Source of the DNA: Zygnema cylindricum | Lineage: Eukaryota; Streptophyta; Zygnematophyceae; Zygnematales; Zygnemataceae | Assembly (NCBI GenBank): GCA_037447655.1 | Contig: JBBHKE010001322.1 | Location: forward strand, 138,022 to 189,288 | Reading direction: 5' to 3' | DNA: 51,267 nt | Shown here: piece after piece, positions 32,401 through 46,300 of the stretch | How the letters are laid out: each line of letters begins with the position of its first letter | Position numbering within the stretch: position 1 is the stretch's first letter | Notes under the pieces: generated by a model | What the model saw: only the letters and a program-made list of their open reading frames with translations | Database searches by the model: none | Told to the model about the DNA's origin: nothing | Position numbers and translations under genes: made by a program

Positions 32401-34322
32401 ATTGCAGTTAATGGCAGGAGTTTGGCTTTTGGGCTTATTATGAATGTGAAGTGTTTTTGCTGGTCATACGTCTGCATGTCTTCTTTTGGAATGACGCCAT
32501 TGGCAAATGGTAGACAATGTCCTAACTACCCTCAGGATTGTCCATCTCCTTCCTATGTGTGGAGAACTACATGCCCTCTTTAAAGATCATAGAGTAAAGA
32601 TCCATAAAGGCCAGAGACTGTCAGAAATTGTTGACACTAAAGTAAACAATATCTTTGTATGTGTGGCTTAAGTTAAGGCAGAAAAAAAAATCATGTCATT
32701 ACAATTTTTTTTTTTTTTTTTTTTGTCTTGACGATCCAGGACCTCATCAACGTGAAGAAACAACTGGGCAGAATGGGCATAGCGGGGCCTTGTCTGGTGA
32801 CCTGAGTGCAGGCATTTCAGTTAATGGAGCGGGCTTGCCGGAAGTAGGAAGCAGGGCGCCTCCTGTTCCGCCATCTGTAACGGCGCCTGGAAATGGACCT
32901 TCTTTGAAGCCGCCTTTGCGGTCCTTTGCAGCAGCAGCAGCTGGGGCAGATTCCAGTTCTCTACCGCCCACAGGTAGGCGGCGGTAGTTAGACCCGAAAG
33001 ACGAAAGCGTCAAGCCGCCAGATTAATACTGTCAGTGATAAAGGGTTTTTTGTTTGGTCAGATCAGATATCCTTTTTAAGGTGCTTACTTCTGGAATTGC
33101 ACCATTTATACTTCTTATCCGGAGTTTGCCCACAGTTGCCAGTATCTAAGAGGACTTAAAGGCACTACCAGGTCACCGTGTGACTTAGCTGCAATTATCA
33201 TGTGCGAGGGATTGACAGTATCAACTTTTATGAGACTTCTATGACTACATAATGTTTTTGTATCGATTCTTCTGTGAATCCTAAACATTTTTAGATGTTT
33301 TTTTTTCAGCTTCTCCTCGAGTGACACCTGCAATGTCGTCAGCACCAAATGCACCTGAAGTTGGAGCCCTGCAATTCGGTAGTTTCAGCCCCAACAATGT
33401 TGCTATTCATGTATGAGTCTCACATTACCTCGCCACAGTCCTCTTTTCTTTCTTGAAACCGTTGGACCACTAACTAGTGACTTAGCGACCTCATCGGTTA
33501 AAAGCATAGTTGTTGGTATAGTGGGATTTTTAGATGTGGGTGCTAAGACGTGTTCTGTGTCTATTTTATTCCACAGAGTAATGAAAGGAATTTGTATACC
33601 GTGACTGGGCAGTTAGTCATGCGCAAATGCATATCTATGTAGGGCCTGACCATATTCAAATTCCAGGAATGAGCATAAACACATTGCCAAAATGTCTTTA
33701 TGGAAGTACAGAAGTTGTTGCTTACTACCAACATGGCTAAATGTGCCTTTTAAGTAAGCAATCCGCATAGGTGTGTAAATTTGGTACAGCAGATTTGGGA
33801 AAGGTGGACTTGCCTATTGGTTGTGGATATGCGACAGGAATTTTTTTCATTATTTTCGCATTTTTTATTTTTTCAATATTCAGCTCCCACGAGTATGCTG
33901 AACAGTATTTTTGTTTAATTCGGGAATACTCTATTTGGATTTGTAGATACCACCAAGAACAAGCTCTGCTCCACCAATTTTGGATGAACAAATTCGTGCG
34001 CGGGTAAGCATGTGTACCGATTTTAATGAAATGTGATTGTTGTGGATCTTAGAGCTTGTATAAACTTCTTGATGAAATCCCGTTTTCCAGTATCAAAGTG
34101 ATAGCTGCATTACCATAGTTCGTTGTGGAGTCTGAAAGGCCATAGAAATGCTTGTTGGATTGTTTACCCATTGGTGGGGAAGGTTAACCGTTTGAGATGG
34201 GGGTATGGATGGTTCCTATGTAACTTCTTCAGGAGAAGCAGTCTCAATTGGAGCGACTTTCGGATCACCAAAAGAGGCAACAACAGCAGTTACAGCCACC
34301 ACAAACGCAACCACAATCAAAG
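29476..34322 (+). other. EIF4G: eIF4G N-terminal exons 1-6
   Basis: Exon 1 encodes MSQLGKQDRTDVPPKRSVKG and a Gly/Pro-rich stretch. Exons 2 and 3 are Gly/Asn/Ser-rich, ending with LKPPLRSFAAAAAG. Exon 4 holds ALQFGSFSPNN and exon 5 IPPRTSSAPPILDEQ, a pair of short motifs conserved in plant eIF4G. Exon 6 is a Gln-rich helix-former (EKQSQLERLSDHQKRQQQQ). Small exons (57, 90, 101 bp) are separated by introns of 0.2-2.2 kb. The intron 30581-32739 contains a transposon remnant. Confidence 0.88.
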
Positions 34323-37300
34323 GTGGCTCTAACTTTGCCTATTTTGTCTGTTACGATATCTTAGTTGTGGCAGCTAGGTCTGGTAAAAGCATCATTACGG
34401 CTTTCCTTTGGTTCTGGAGCTTTCCAAGAATGTTAGTCACTGTCAGTGTGCATTCATTGATTGTAAAATCTGAACAATCAAGCTTTCAGCAAGCAGCTGG
34501 GCTTGTTAATGAAATTGTTGAAGTCATAGTGTTCGTAGTCGTTCAAGTTGCAGGCATTGTTGGAGGAACTGAAAGCCAGTTTTTTCAATTATCTTTTGGA
34601 CGGTTCTTTGACCCAAATGACTGGCATTGGTTTTTCTTTAACTTTAAGATCTGAACTTTGCGTACCTTAAACCAGGGAATTTTTTTTTTACAGCTTTACA
34701 TGTCTTTGTACATGAAAAAGACAAAGATAGCAACATGGGCAACATTCCCTGAGTGAATTCTATGAGAGAATCCTAGTCTTGCAGTTTATTTTTTCGAACT
34801 TCTGGACATGGCATAGAATGGGGATGGAAGGCTTGTTTGGAATTATGAGGGCTTCCATGCTGGTCCCATGCTGGGAATCTAAAGCAGTTTGTTGTCTATT
34901 GTTGTTGCTTAGAGCTGTTGAGCTGGACGACCAAACAGAGCTTTTAGATTTATCTGTTGAAGTTATGTTATTAGGTTTATCTGTTGAAGCCAACTTTAAT
35001 CAGTTCTCAAAAACAGTTCCATGGGCTTTGTAAACTTAATACCTTTCCAATCAGTAGGCTCTCACAAATCCATTCCTTGCTGCCATCTGGTTCTTAGGGT
35101 CTCAATCCAATGTCCAGAGTCTCTTGTGATTTTTCCTGTCTATAGCCAACATGTATGCTGTGGGTGTATATGTACAGGGGGCAATAGCAGGTTCTGAGTC
35201 AGTTAACCAGCGACCTCCTATTCAACTGCCACTTACTACGTCAGAAACTCCAGGTTTTTCCCAAGTCTTGTCTGTTCCAAGAAGTAATATGGGAGCCCAG
35301 GCACCCATGCCAGCCCAATTTTTAGTCCCAATCCCAAATCAGGCGAAATCAGAAGCTGAGGTACAGCAGTTTCCTCAAGCTCGGGCTCCACATGTCCATG
35401 AGCAAGTCCCACTGCCTCAAGGCCATAGTCAAGTCCATGGGCAAGGGCAAGGTAGTCACCATCATCAACTAATAACGCAGGACAGGAAACTGACAGGTCA
35501 CAATATTGGTCCGATGAGAAGCAACAAAGGGCAACTTCACGGGGGACCTAATCAAGGTCATACGATGGGAACGGGACATCATCCTCAGGGAGGAGGAAGT
35601 GGAAGCCATGGACTTATCCATGGACAACAAGGAGTTGCTGGTTTGGTTCCACCACAGTCACAGCTTCCACAAGGTATTCCTCCAGGTGGGCCCCACATGG
35701 GTCCACCCTTACAACAACAGCAACAACAGGCGATAAAATTTGCTTTACCTGGTGGGCAACATGGAGGGCAACATGGGGGGCAACAACAGTTAATGAATAA
35801 CTCCCACATGCATCAGGTGGGAGCCCACCAAGTGGGACCAGGGGTACAAGGTTACGGCCCAAGTGGGGGTTTTAGTCAAGGAGGATACAATCTTTCCCAG
35901 GTTCCACCGAGAGTGAGTAAGGCGATAAAGATTTTTGACCCAGTTTCTAAAGAAGAGGTTAAGTTGGAGCCACCTCTCAAGGCTTCAAAGAAGCCTGAGA
36001 CGACGAGTGGAGTCGCGTCTGGAAACGAGAGTGGCGTTGGAATGCCAGTTGGCAGTCCATCTGGAGTAAATCATGGATTACGGCCCGGATCTTCCAGCGG
36101 GATGCCGGTGCCTCAGCGACCCCCTCCAATGCCCTACCAGCAACCTCCCCAGGCAGCTTATTTTGGTCAGCCACAATATCAAGTACCATTTTTTGGGCAA
36201 TCGTCACAAGTACCGCAAAAGCCAGGGCCATCTCCACCGCAAGGGACTGCAGGAGTGCTTCCTGTTCAAAACCGATACTCCACTGGATTCTCCAGTCAAG
36301 GAATGAGTGTGCAAGGGATGGCAAATATGAACCAGTATTCTGTACAAGGGGGTGTGGGATTGGGGGGGAAGCCAGGCCCTAACAGTATGGGAGGAGGATT
36401 ACCTGGAGGAGGGTTACCGGGAGGAGGCAACAACGATTTAACAGCTAATGGAGTGAACTCTATGTATTATCCTCAACAGCTTGGGCCGGCTATGCTGGCA
36501 CCCCAACCAATGGGCGGATTGCCAGGTGTCAATTTGAGGACCGGCCCAGGCGTACCTCATCAACTGCCAGCTGGAGGGATGGCACAATCGCGCTCGACCT
36601 TACCGGGCATGGCAGGTGGGCTTCATGGCATCCCTCCTCTTGTGGTCAGAAAATTGGGTCGTCTGGTTTTCCTATTGCTCCATTCCAATGCTCTATTGCT
36701 ATTGCTATTGCTATTCCTATTGCTATTGCTATTCCTATTGCTATTCCTATTGCGCTATTCCTATTGTGGCCTAGCTTGAAGACATGTTTCCAATGGGATA
36801 CTTCCAGGGAACCCGCGGAGTTTCCCTCTTCATAGTCAGATTTCTGGTTCTAAGCTTGGCTTTCCAACAGGGGGTAGACAGGCGACAGTAATGACTAATC
36901 CTGGAGATCTAATGCCACTACTAAATCATCTGGAAAATGGTGCAGGTGGGAAGTCTGGGCCTGGCATCCAGGTCAGGGAGAGGGAGGCCCCAGGATCACA
37001 ACAACAAAAAAGGCCCAACAAGAAGTCTGGAAACCAGCAACATCGACAACAGCACCCGGGAGTCCAGGTTCTTCCTCAGCAGAGTGGTGGGCAGGGCCAA
37101 GCCTCCTCTCAGTACATATCAGCTGGACAGATATGGACGCAGACAGGTCCACAGGCAGGGGGAGACGATGTCCCTCGCATGGCTGGGATACATGGCTCCT
37201 CTGTTTCCTCTTCTGCAGGTTCCTCGCCAGGCATTTCAGCTATAGGAGTTGCCCCCCCTCCATCTTCCTGGTCATCTCCAAATATGGCACAAGGACGATC

Positions 37301-40300
37301 CTCTGGAATTTCACCTTCGGGACCACATGCAGTAAGAAGCGTGCCAACAGGTCAGGGAAGTCGAGCATCAGGAGGCAATACTCCGGTGGTCTATGCAAAC
37401 GCCCTTCCGCCATCACAGCAGACCTCTGGAGCCAGTATTCGGCCTGTAGTGACTGTGTCAGCAGACGATACAGCCTGGGCGCCAGATGGGGGGCAGATGC
37501 CACTGCCACCTTCTAACTCAGTTGGTGGTATGCATCCAAGGGGACTACCGCAAACAGTTCAACAGCACAAGAAAGAGCAGGAAAAGGAGGTTAGTCTTGC
37601 TGATGTTCCTTTGGTGGAGTTACCAGCATCGTTTTTGTGTGACTCTTCTTCGGCTAGTTTAGCATCCAGTTCTGCCCATACAGAGTCGCAACACTCTAAT
37701 GATAGAGACGCGACTGTGAAACAAGAGGTTAGGGAGCAAGGGAGGAGGCCAGATCTCACTGGTAGTTCATATGTCAATAATGAACGTCCTCCATCAAGTC
37801 CAGGAACCGTGGAGGTCCTTTCCAGTGCTTCACCTGAGTTAGAGGTAGTTCTGACAGACACCATACCTGGTCGTCCTGTAACGTCTTCTTTTGAAGATGT
37901 AACAGAGCTTCCTCCAACGCCCACGCCAACACCTTATCACAGCCGAAATTCTTCTGTGTCTGATGAATTTAATCTTCCTACAGGAAAGGTAGCAGCTAAT
38001 GTTGCCCATGAAAGGACAAGCGCCATAGAGGAGGGTAACTCAGAAGGTGTCCATGAAGCTGCTGATGCTACCCAAGGCTCTGGTGCTACTCTGTCTGCTC
38101 GTGAAGAGGAAACGGGGAAAGTCTCGGATATTGAGGAGAAGGAAGTGGAAGGAGTAGAAGTGTCTGAGAAAGCAAAGCAGAGGAATGTTGCTGTGAAGGA
38201 GCCAGTCTGGGCAAAGAGTGTTACTGTGCCACAGGCGCAAAACTTGGATGCCACGCAAGAGTGGCCTGTATTATCGTTGTCCAATAAGCCTCGTGTCATG
38301 AAGAAGGCAAGCAGCAAGGAGTCCTTAAGCGCTGGCGACCGTCCGCAAGATAGTGTGCCGCAAGTGTTTATAGATTCTGATGAGAAGAAATTGTCGGATA
38401 AGTTAACTGTCCCACATGGAAAGAAAAAAATGAATGACAAGGTTGGAGTTGAGGCAGTGATGGACACATCATTACTGGTGGGAAAATCTGCAGTTGATGT
38501 AGAATTAGTTCAAGCTAATCTAATGACAGGATCCGAGGACATTGTTGCATGCCAGGCTGGCGGCCAGCCTTTAGGGGAGGGACATTCAGTGAGTAAGAAA
38601 GATGTTGGAGCTGGGGAAGCTTTGTTCCAAGAGATCATTGGAGCGAAAGAGGAGGGTGAGTGTGGGGTCGCTGGTAAGGAGACAGATACTACTATTCTGC
38701 TTTCCAGTGGTTTTGAACCTGGTGATGTTGAAGAAACAAAGCATGTACGCTTACAGGGAGCAGGAGCGGCAGTTATGTCAGCAATACAATCTGAGTCTGT
38801 AACAGCAGAGGAGGTAACATCTCCTTCAGCAGAGAATATTGTTGTGTCTGAGCATGTGCAAGATGACGAAGTGGATAGTCCTTCAGTGTCAGTCGATGCA
38901 ACGGAAAGTGTTGGTATTCCAGTAAGTAACAAACAGGTGCTGGACTCGTCATCTGACACCAGTATTGATGTGGAAGAGGGGGAAATTGTAGGTGATGGGG
39001 AGCCACTTTTGGAGCCTGAGTCCACTTCAGTTGGCAGTGTGCTGGCTGACAGTCTTAAAGTTGAAGCAGATGGAAAGGAGTCAATGTCTGAGAGTGGTCC
39101 TGATGTTAAATCAGAGCTGACGCAGTTAGTGGAAGCTGTTGCGACTACAGTAGAAGTGGGCCTTTCAGCAATTGAGATACACACAGATTTAGAAGTTGTA
39201 GCGGACAGCCAAGCAATGGATGAGGCAGAGAGGGAGGTTGTTGCGGAAGGAGCAGGCGAGAGGACAGTAGAGGAAGATGAAGGTATTCCGCATGTTAGCG
39301 GAGAAGAATCGTTAGAGGGTGACTTAAGTGTGAGGATGGAAAATGAGAGGGTGTCTTCTAACTCAGGTATCGCCTCTACTGGAGTTGCAGCAGCAGGAAG
39401 TAAAAAAAAGAAGAAGAAGGACATGCTGGCGAAGGCGGATGCAGCGGGCAATACCAGTGATCTTTATAATGCTTACAAAGCCCCAGAAGAGGGGAAGATA
39501 GTGGATGCAATTGAGAAGCCTGATAAAGGGGTGAAAACTGAACTTTCTAAAGAGGTGACAAAGAAGAGCCCACCGGCACGTATTGAAAAGCCACCTGTTG
39601 ATGAACTTGATAATTGGGAAGATACTGCTGATATACAGACCCCAAAAGTTGAGGCAAAGGGAATAAGTGGTGCAGGCAGAGAAGAGCTGATTTCAGGGGA
39701 AAATGAAAACGAAGGAGAAAAGAAAAGGACATACACTAGAGACTTTTTGTTCACTTTACAACATCAGTGTGGTGAGTTAACCCTCGAAAAACGAACTGCA
39801 ATTGGAGATGATTTGCTTGACAAAAACCCTTTACCAAGTCCAAAGGTTCCCATGGGAAGGGTTATCGATCGCAGCAGGAGTCAGAGGGAGACAGGGCTGG
39901 AAGAGGACAGGTGGGCGAAAGGTGGAGGGGGACCCGGAGGAAGAAGCGGTCCAACTTCTGGTGATGTACGTCTGGATGGTGGGGCTGGAGTAATGGGTGC
40001 GGGAACTCTCAGACCTGGGGGACCAGGGCTAGGTTTCCCCCCTCACGTGAGGACAGGATTTGCCGGGCTTCCGGGACCTCCAGGTCTTATGGGGACACCC
40101 CCTGTTTTACGCCCTCCAGGGCCTGTCCCACCACCCCGTATCAGTGGGATTGACGCTGACAGGTGGCAGAAGGCTCCGTTGCAGCAAAGAGGACCTCCTC
40201 CTCCTCCTCGTGTTCCATTGCCAGCAATTCACAAAACAGCGAACAAGTACGAGGTTGGGAAAGTCTCAGACGAGGAGGAGAAAAAGCAACGATTAGTCAA

Positions 40301-43300
40301 ATCTGTTTTGAACAAACTCACACCACAAAATTTCGACAAACTTTTTGAACAGGTGCACTTCTTTTCCTCCTCTCGATTTCGTAACAGGAGGATGACTGTA
40401 ACTTTTTCAGGAAACAGTTGTTGGAAGAGATGCCCATGCTTGGGACAAAATTTTGGTGCTTAGGATTGCAAGGGCGTGGTTGACAGACACGTATTTATTT
40501 CTATTGTTGAATAGGTTCTGGCTCTTAGGTGTTAAGGTTCATACCGTTGAAGTTGTGTGCTATGCTAAAGCTGTAGTTTCTGTTAACTTTTTTTCTCTGT
40601 TTTAATAATCCTTTCTATTTTTGTTCTTGGCCATTCTTGACAGGTTAAGGAGGCAAATATTGACTCTCCCGATTCATTAACTCGTGTGATTTCCCAAATT
40701 TTTGACAAGGCACTCCTAGAACCAACATTTTGTGAAATGTATGCCCAATTTTGTAAGGCCCTCTCTGAAGAGATGCCCAGTTTTGAGCATGTGGATGAAA
40801 ATGGTAAACCTGAGAAGATTACATTCAAAAGAGTTCTTCTCAATAATTGTCAAGAAGAGTTTGAGAAAAATATTAAGGAAGAAGAAGCGGCCAAGAATGA
40901 AGAAGGCGAAGAAGAGGTGGATGAGAAAGAAAGGGCATCAAGGCGAGTGAAGGCTCGTCGTCGAATGTTAGGAAACATCCGGTTTATTGGAGAGCTGTAC
41001 AAGAAAGGAATGTTGACTGAGCGTATCATGCATGAGTGTATAAAGAGGCTATTGGGCGACATGGAGGTGAGTTATTTGCATTTTTATCCTACTTAGTTTG
41101 TGCTGACTAGAAAAAGGGTCAATCGAACAAATTGTGTTTACACTTGCGTCTCTTTTACACCTAAAAATTATTCTGATGAATTATGTTCAAACACAATTTG
41201 GATCCTTGAGTGCGAAATTAATATTAAAGACTGGTTTTGTTTTGAGCTGCTGAGGAATGCTGATAACATGGTTAGAACAACTTAAACTAACGTAGGTAAT
41301 ACATTTGCAAGTGGCTAGGTTCAAAAAAACTCTCTCTATGGCAGACTCTTTTACTTATTATTCCATTTTATGTACATTTGTGTTGGCTTCGTTATGGACT
41401 TTTAGAACCCGGATGAGGAAGATGTGGAGGCACTCTGCAAACTAATGGCAACTATTGGAAAAATATTGGATCATCCGAAGGCAAAGCCTCACATCGATGC
41501 GTATATGCAACGTATTGAATCCCTATCGGAACATCAAAGTTTGTCGAGTCGAATTCGCTTTGGCCTCAGGGATGTGCTTGACTTGAGAAAGAACCAATGG
41601 CAAGCCAGGCGAAAAGTGGACGGACCCAAAAAGATCGAAGATGTTCACAGGGATGCGGTTAAGGAAAGACACGACGCCGTCACAAATGCAGGCAGGCAGC
41701 TTCTTGACAGATCTGGGTCACGGGGGGGAAGTGGTAGAAGGCCGGATGTAGAAATACCAACTTTTAGAGGTCCTCAGCCAATGAGAGTAGCTCAAGCCGC
41801 ACCTCTCCTATTCCCTTCTGGTATGCCGGCAAGGAGTGGGCCTATGGGAGGCCTTAACAGGCCTGGTCCAGAATTGAGAGAAGAGGCTGTTATTCCTTTG
41901 CCATTGAGAAGAGAAGAGGGAGATATCAAATTAGGTCCACAGGGAGGGTATGGACGGCTGGCTCCTGGAGGAAGACCTATGGGGGGGATGGGGCCCCCTC
42001 TTCGCTCTGCTCCTGCTGATAATGCACCTCTTTTAGGTGACCGGAGATTAGGGTCTCCAGTCTTGCCTCAGTATGCAGGAATTGGAAGAGAGGGAGACAA
42101 AGGGCTTAGACCACAAGGAATAGACAGGCCTGTGGACAGGTTATCGGTTGAACGAAACGAGAGAGATAGGCCGTCTTTTGACCGGTCTATTCTTGGTAGA
42201 ATGGATAGCAGAGGGGCTAGCTCGGATCGTGACAGATTTGATCGCTTCTCAGATAGAGGAGCAGAAAGGCCAACGGAAAGGCAGTCAGAAGTGGCTGAGG
42301 AGAGGCCAGGGTCAAGGCCTGTGACTCCTCCCCAGATTTCAGAAGAAGAACTGGACCGGAAAACAGCAAATATTATTCTTGAGTATATAAGGTGGGGAAC
42401 CTCTGTTTTGCCATTTTACCTTTTGCTTGGAAGTACTCTGCCATATTTGGTGAAACTCGGGTCCCATTACCAGTGATGTCCCATGGAATTGAGCACTCCA
42501 TAGAATACATGTTCAAGCTCTCCTGGGAGTTCTGATCCGGCAAAGTTTCTGTGATACCATGTAGCTTGAAAACCTGGCATAGGGAAGCTTTCATCTCCAG
42601 TGAGACTGATACATGATCCATGAGCACCTTTCGTGATGATTTTAGTTCAAGTTCTTTGCTCAGATGTCTTAAATGCTGTACCTTACTTGAGGGTGCTCTA
42701 TTTGGTTTGATGGTTGTTTTACTTTTTGGTTTATTTCATGTACTTACAGTTGATGGGTAGAACTTAGTTTGTGCACACAGCATGCAGTAATTTAGTATTC
42801 ATATTTGTGTGGTGTTATTCTGTATGTGAAACTTGCCATTGTTAGTCCCTAATAGTACCATGCTGTTGTGGTGATGACGTGTGGCTAAACTGTCCTAATA
42901 AGCTTTGCATGGCAGTTTAAAAGATCTGAACGAAGTTATCAGTTGCTTAAAGGAGCTCCAAGGTCCGGGATATCCTCAACAATTAATCCTCAAGTGGTTC
43001 ATTACGGCACTGAACCAAAAAGCAGCGCTTAATGCTCCTGCTATAGTGGGAGATTTGCTTGTGGCTTTGTCTATAAGGGAGCCGCCAATATTTACAAGTG
43101 ACCAGTTGAGCAAAGGGTAAGTCACCAATTTCGGTCAGGATCAACAGTCCTCCATATTGTATTTCTGAAGAATGTTCAGATTTTCGTAATCGTTTATTTT
43201 CCTGGATTCTTCTGTTCTTTCGTTTATGGACTAATATTTGTCGAGTGGCCGTGCTGGACTGTTGATGAGATTTTGGGTGGCATGGGATTCGACAGATTCG

Positions 43301-46300
43301 CTCTTGTGCTAGAGCAATTGGAGGACTTGACTGTAGATGCCCCTAAGGCCCCGGAACAAGCTGGGGGATACCTTGGACGTCTTGTCGGCGCGGGAATTCT
43401 TTCTCTCTCTGCAATAGGAAAGCTTATTCGAGATGGAGGCTCAGAGCCAGGGTCCCTTAGAGAATTTGGTGAGGGAAGGCGTGTCCTTGAAGGAGCGCTG
43501 TCCTTTCTTAAGGCAGGTAAAGGGGAGACCGCTCTCACGGATATGTGGAAAAGTTCAGGGCTTAAGGTGGAGGACTTTTTGGAAGACAAAATGTTACAGG
43601 ACACAGGAAGAGTGGATTCATTTTTTGAAAGCTTCGGAATTTTGCAGGCACTGAAGCCGGTAATTTTCTAATTTACCTCGGCATCTATGACTTTTCTTTG
43701 AGGAACATTTCGTCGGACTTCTGCATTTCGCACAATGAGTTTATTTATGTTCAAACTAGGAAACAAAATTTTCATAAATGGGGGTGAGCTAAGACTTCAG
43801 TTTTCATATATGGGGGTGAGCTAAGATTTGTGTTCTAGTAGAAGTAGTTCGTATTAGTAAGGAGTATTTGTAGGTGTAGTTGCATTGCAAAAAACTTGAT
43901 AAGCTGGGTGGAGGGGAGGGTACAGCTTGCATCAGTGGAAAAGTACCTTGCAATATCCTTTGGAACTGAGGTTTCTGCGCCAGAAGTAACTGAATGGCTT
44001 GAGGTGAGTCACATTTACGTTAACTTGCGAGGTCATGTGCAAAAAACCTCAGTGTTGACATTTAATAGTGAAATCCCTTGACAGACAGAAATGCTCCCCC
44101 ATTTTCAGCTTGGTTAGACCGCCTGAAGGTGTTTTTCAAATACGGCAAAGGCTTTTTAAGACGTAGTTATTGGTTGTCATGCACCTATGTACAAAGGCGT
44201 CATCCAGTTTATGCAAGCATTTTGTTTGGAAATATTTGATGTAGTGTCTTTGTATTGTTTGTAGATTGTGATCGTACTGTGATTAATGTTTGACGGGATA
44301 GCAGGATCCAACCATTGAAGTGGTGACAATACTGATACACGCATTTGTCTTTCTTCACTTAGATAGAAACGCCCAAGGGTCACTTGTTAGGAAGGTGACT
44401 AGTTCTTATCCGCCACGGCAGAATTGGTCATCTATTGGCATAGCTAATTTTTGTGACTCAATTTAACTACACTCCAAGTTTAAGTTGTAGTTTTTGTGAA
44501 TGATTTTGTCTAGGTTTCTGTTTTGCCGCTTGGTGCATTCACAGAGCTTGGCAATCGATTACGTTTCTTACGGGTTAACAAAAATGAAGGTTCATATTCT
44601 CCATTGGAATGCGAGTAGTCTATTTTAGCGGTTCCAGCCAGAAATCCTGTCTGGTTTGATGGAGGATGTTTCTTAAATTGAGCTGAAGGGTTTTTTTAGC
44701 TATTAAATGCTAGTTCAAACTGATCAGAATCCAGAGCCTGAGAATTTATTGTTCTTGACCTGTTGACTGGGATGGTATGCCATCTCAGTTAATAGGTCAC
44801 GGCGACTAAAATTTACGACATTGTTACAGCTGTCCGTTTTTCTTACTTCAAACACAAATTAGTTTTAATAGCACTAATTGATTTTCATTCCGTGTATATG
44901 CTGATAACGAATGGTGCACATTCCCTAATCTAGTTTGCAGTCCGGTAAAATATTTATGGACGAAGTTCAGGTAGTAAATCACGAGTGGTCGTCCAAACCA
45001 CAGGTTTATTGTGTGAAAAGTACGGATGTACTAGACGTCTATTGTCTGTTTTTTGGTAAAGTACGTACAGCATGTGTATGGTACGCGTTTTTGGTAATTC
45101 CAGGTTAAATTTTAGGGTTGAAATGCACATCAAGAAATAGAGATTCAATTAAGTGTGTGATTTTTTGTCGGAAATGAACTATTTTTTAGGGTAATGTTTA
45201 AATTGCGATTACGGTAGTCTGTTGATCTTTTTAGATCGAAGAGATTACTCCAAGCATACTCAATTAGTTGGTACTAGGTCATTGTTCTCAACAGTAATAT
45301 TCTTTTGTCTTATTCCATTCTGAGATTCTGTACGAATAAATTGAAACGCATGACGCTGAAATTTACGCACCCTGATGTCAATCAGGTTTACGCCAAAGAT
45401 TTAGTGTGCTCGGTGCAACATAATACTGTATGGGTATTGTACACATATTATACGGTTTTTTTTATTTTTTCACACATTACTCCCTGCACGGTAAAGTCGC
45501 ACACTAAACCTATATGGTTTAGACGCTCTAAACAAATATCATATTCTGGAGGTGTTCTTTTACTTTTCTCTCTCCCAGATTATGTTACTGATAAATTGTC
45601 GGAATGGATGTCCATTTAGCGTTACACCCTGTTGTTAGGAGTACACATAGTGGTCTGTGTTGAATTCCTGGCAGGGGACATATCAAAGTATGCTTTTTCT
45701 TTCTTCAATTAGTTGCCTCCTCATTTATGTCTCAGCTACAATTTATTGCTGTTGCATTTCCGTCTGGACATTTTTGGGAATACTGAGAAACAGATACTAA
45801 TGACTTTGAGATAAAAGAAACTACAAACTTATAATCAAACGACAAACTGTAATTGCAAAGCACCAGATGAGTTACGTTCACTGGGTCCATTACTTGTGGT
45901 GTTGTTTGGGGTATGCACGAGTGTTTCTTTGGCCAATCTTTGATAGTGTCAACTTCCGCACTTTGGTTGGAACATGGACAGAGATGAGAAGCATAGACGG
46001 TCGGGATTTTTTTATTTCGAATATTAATGGTTTCTTGTGTACTATGTTTTATACTCTGTAAGGAAAAGTGTACGAGTGAACGAAGCATGGTAATTTACAA
46101 TTATGTAGCTCAGATTCTGTTTTGTTTTGCCCTGCTGGTTACAATATGTGTATATATTTTGTATTGCATATGAAAAAGCTGTCGTATGTAAATAGGTTGC
46201 ACGGCAGGGCCTTTCCCGAGAGTATTATCTAGAAGTTCTAATTTTGTTTAGTACTTGACGTTTTGATTTGGGATAGGTGTAGTCCTTCACAAAAATAGTC

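Noticed and set aside
35151-36779. Reading exon 7 through to the stop at 36777 as the end of a separate protein
   Set aside because: The tail past 36615 is translated microsatellite, and correct phase with canonical splice sites joins 36615 to the downstream eIF4G exon.
38510-39451. 313-residue minus-strand open frame, Ser/Thr-rich
   Set aside because: It is the antisense shadow of the acidic Val/Glu/Ser-coding part of eIF4G exon 8; GAR/GTN codons read backwards give few stops. It has no start context, domain or splice structure.
44519-44588. Possible additional eIF4G exon (VSVLPLGAFTELGNRLRF)
   Set aside because: It has an acceptor but no good donor, and exons 13 and 14 already join in phase to give a continuous W2 alignment.
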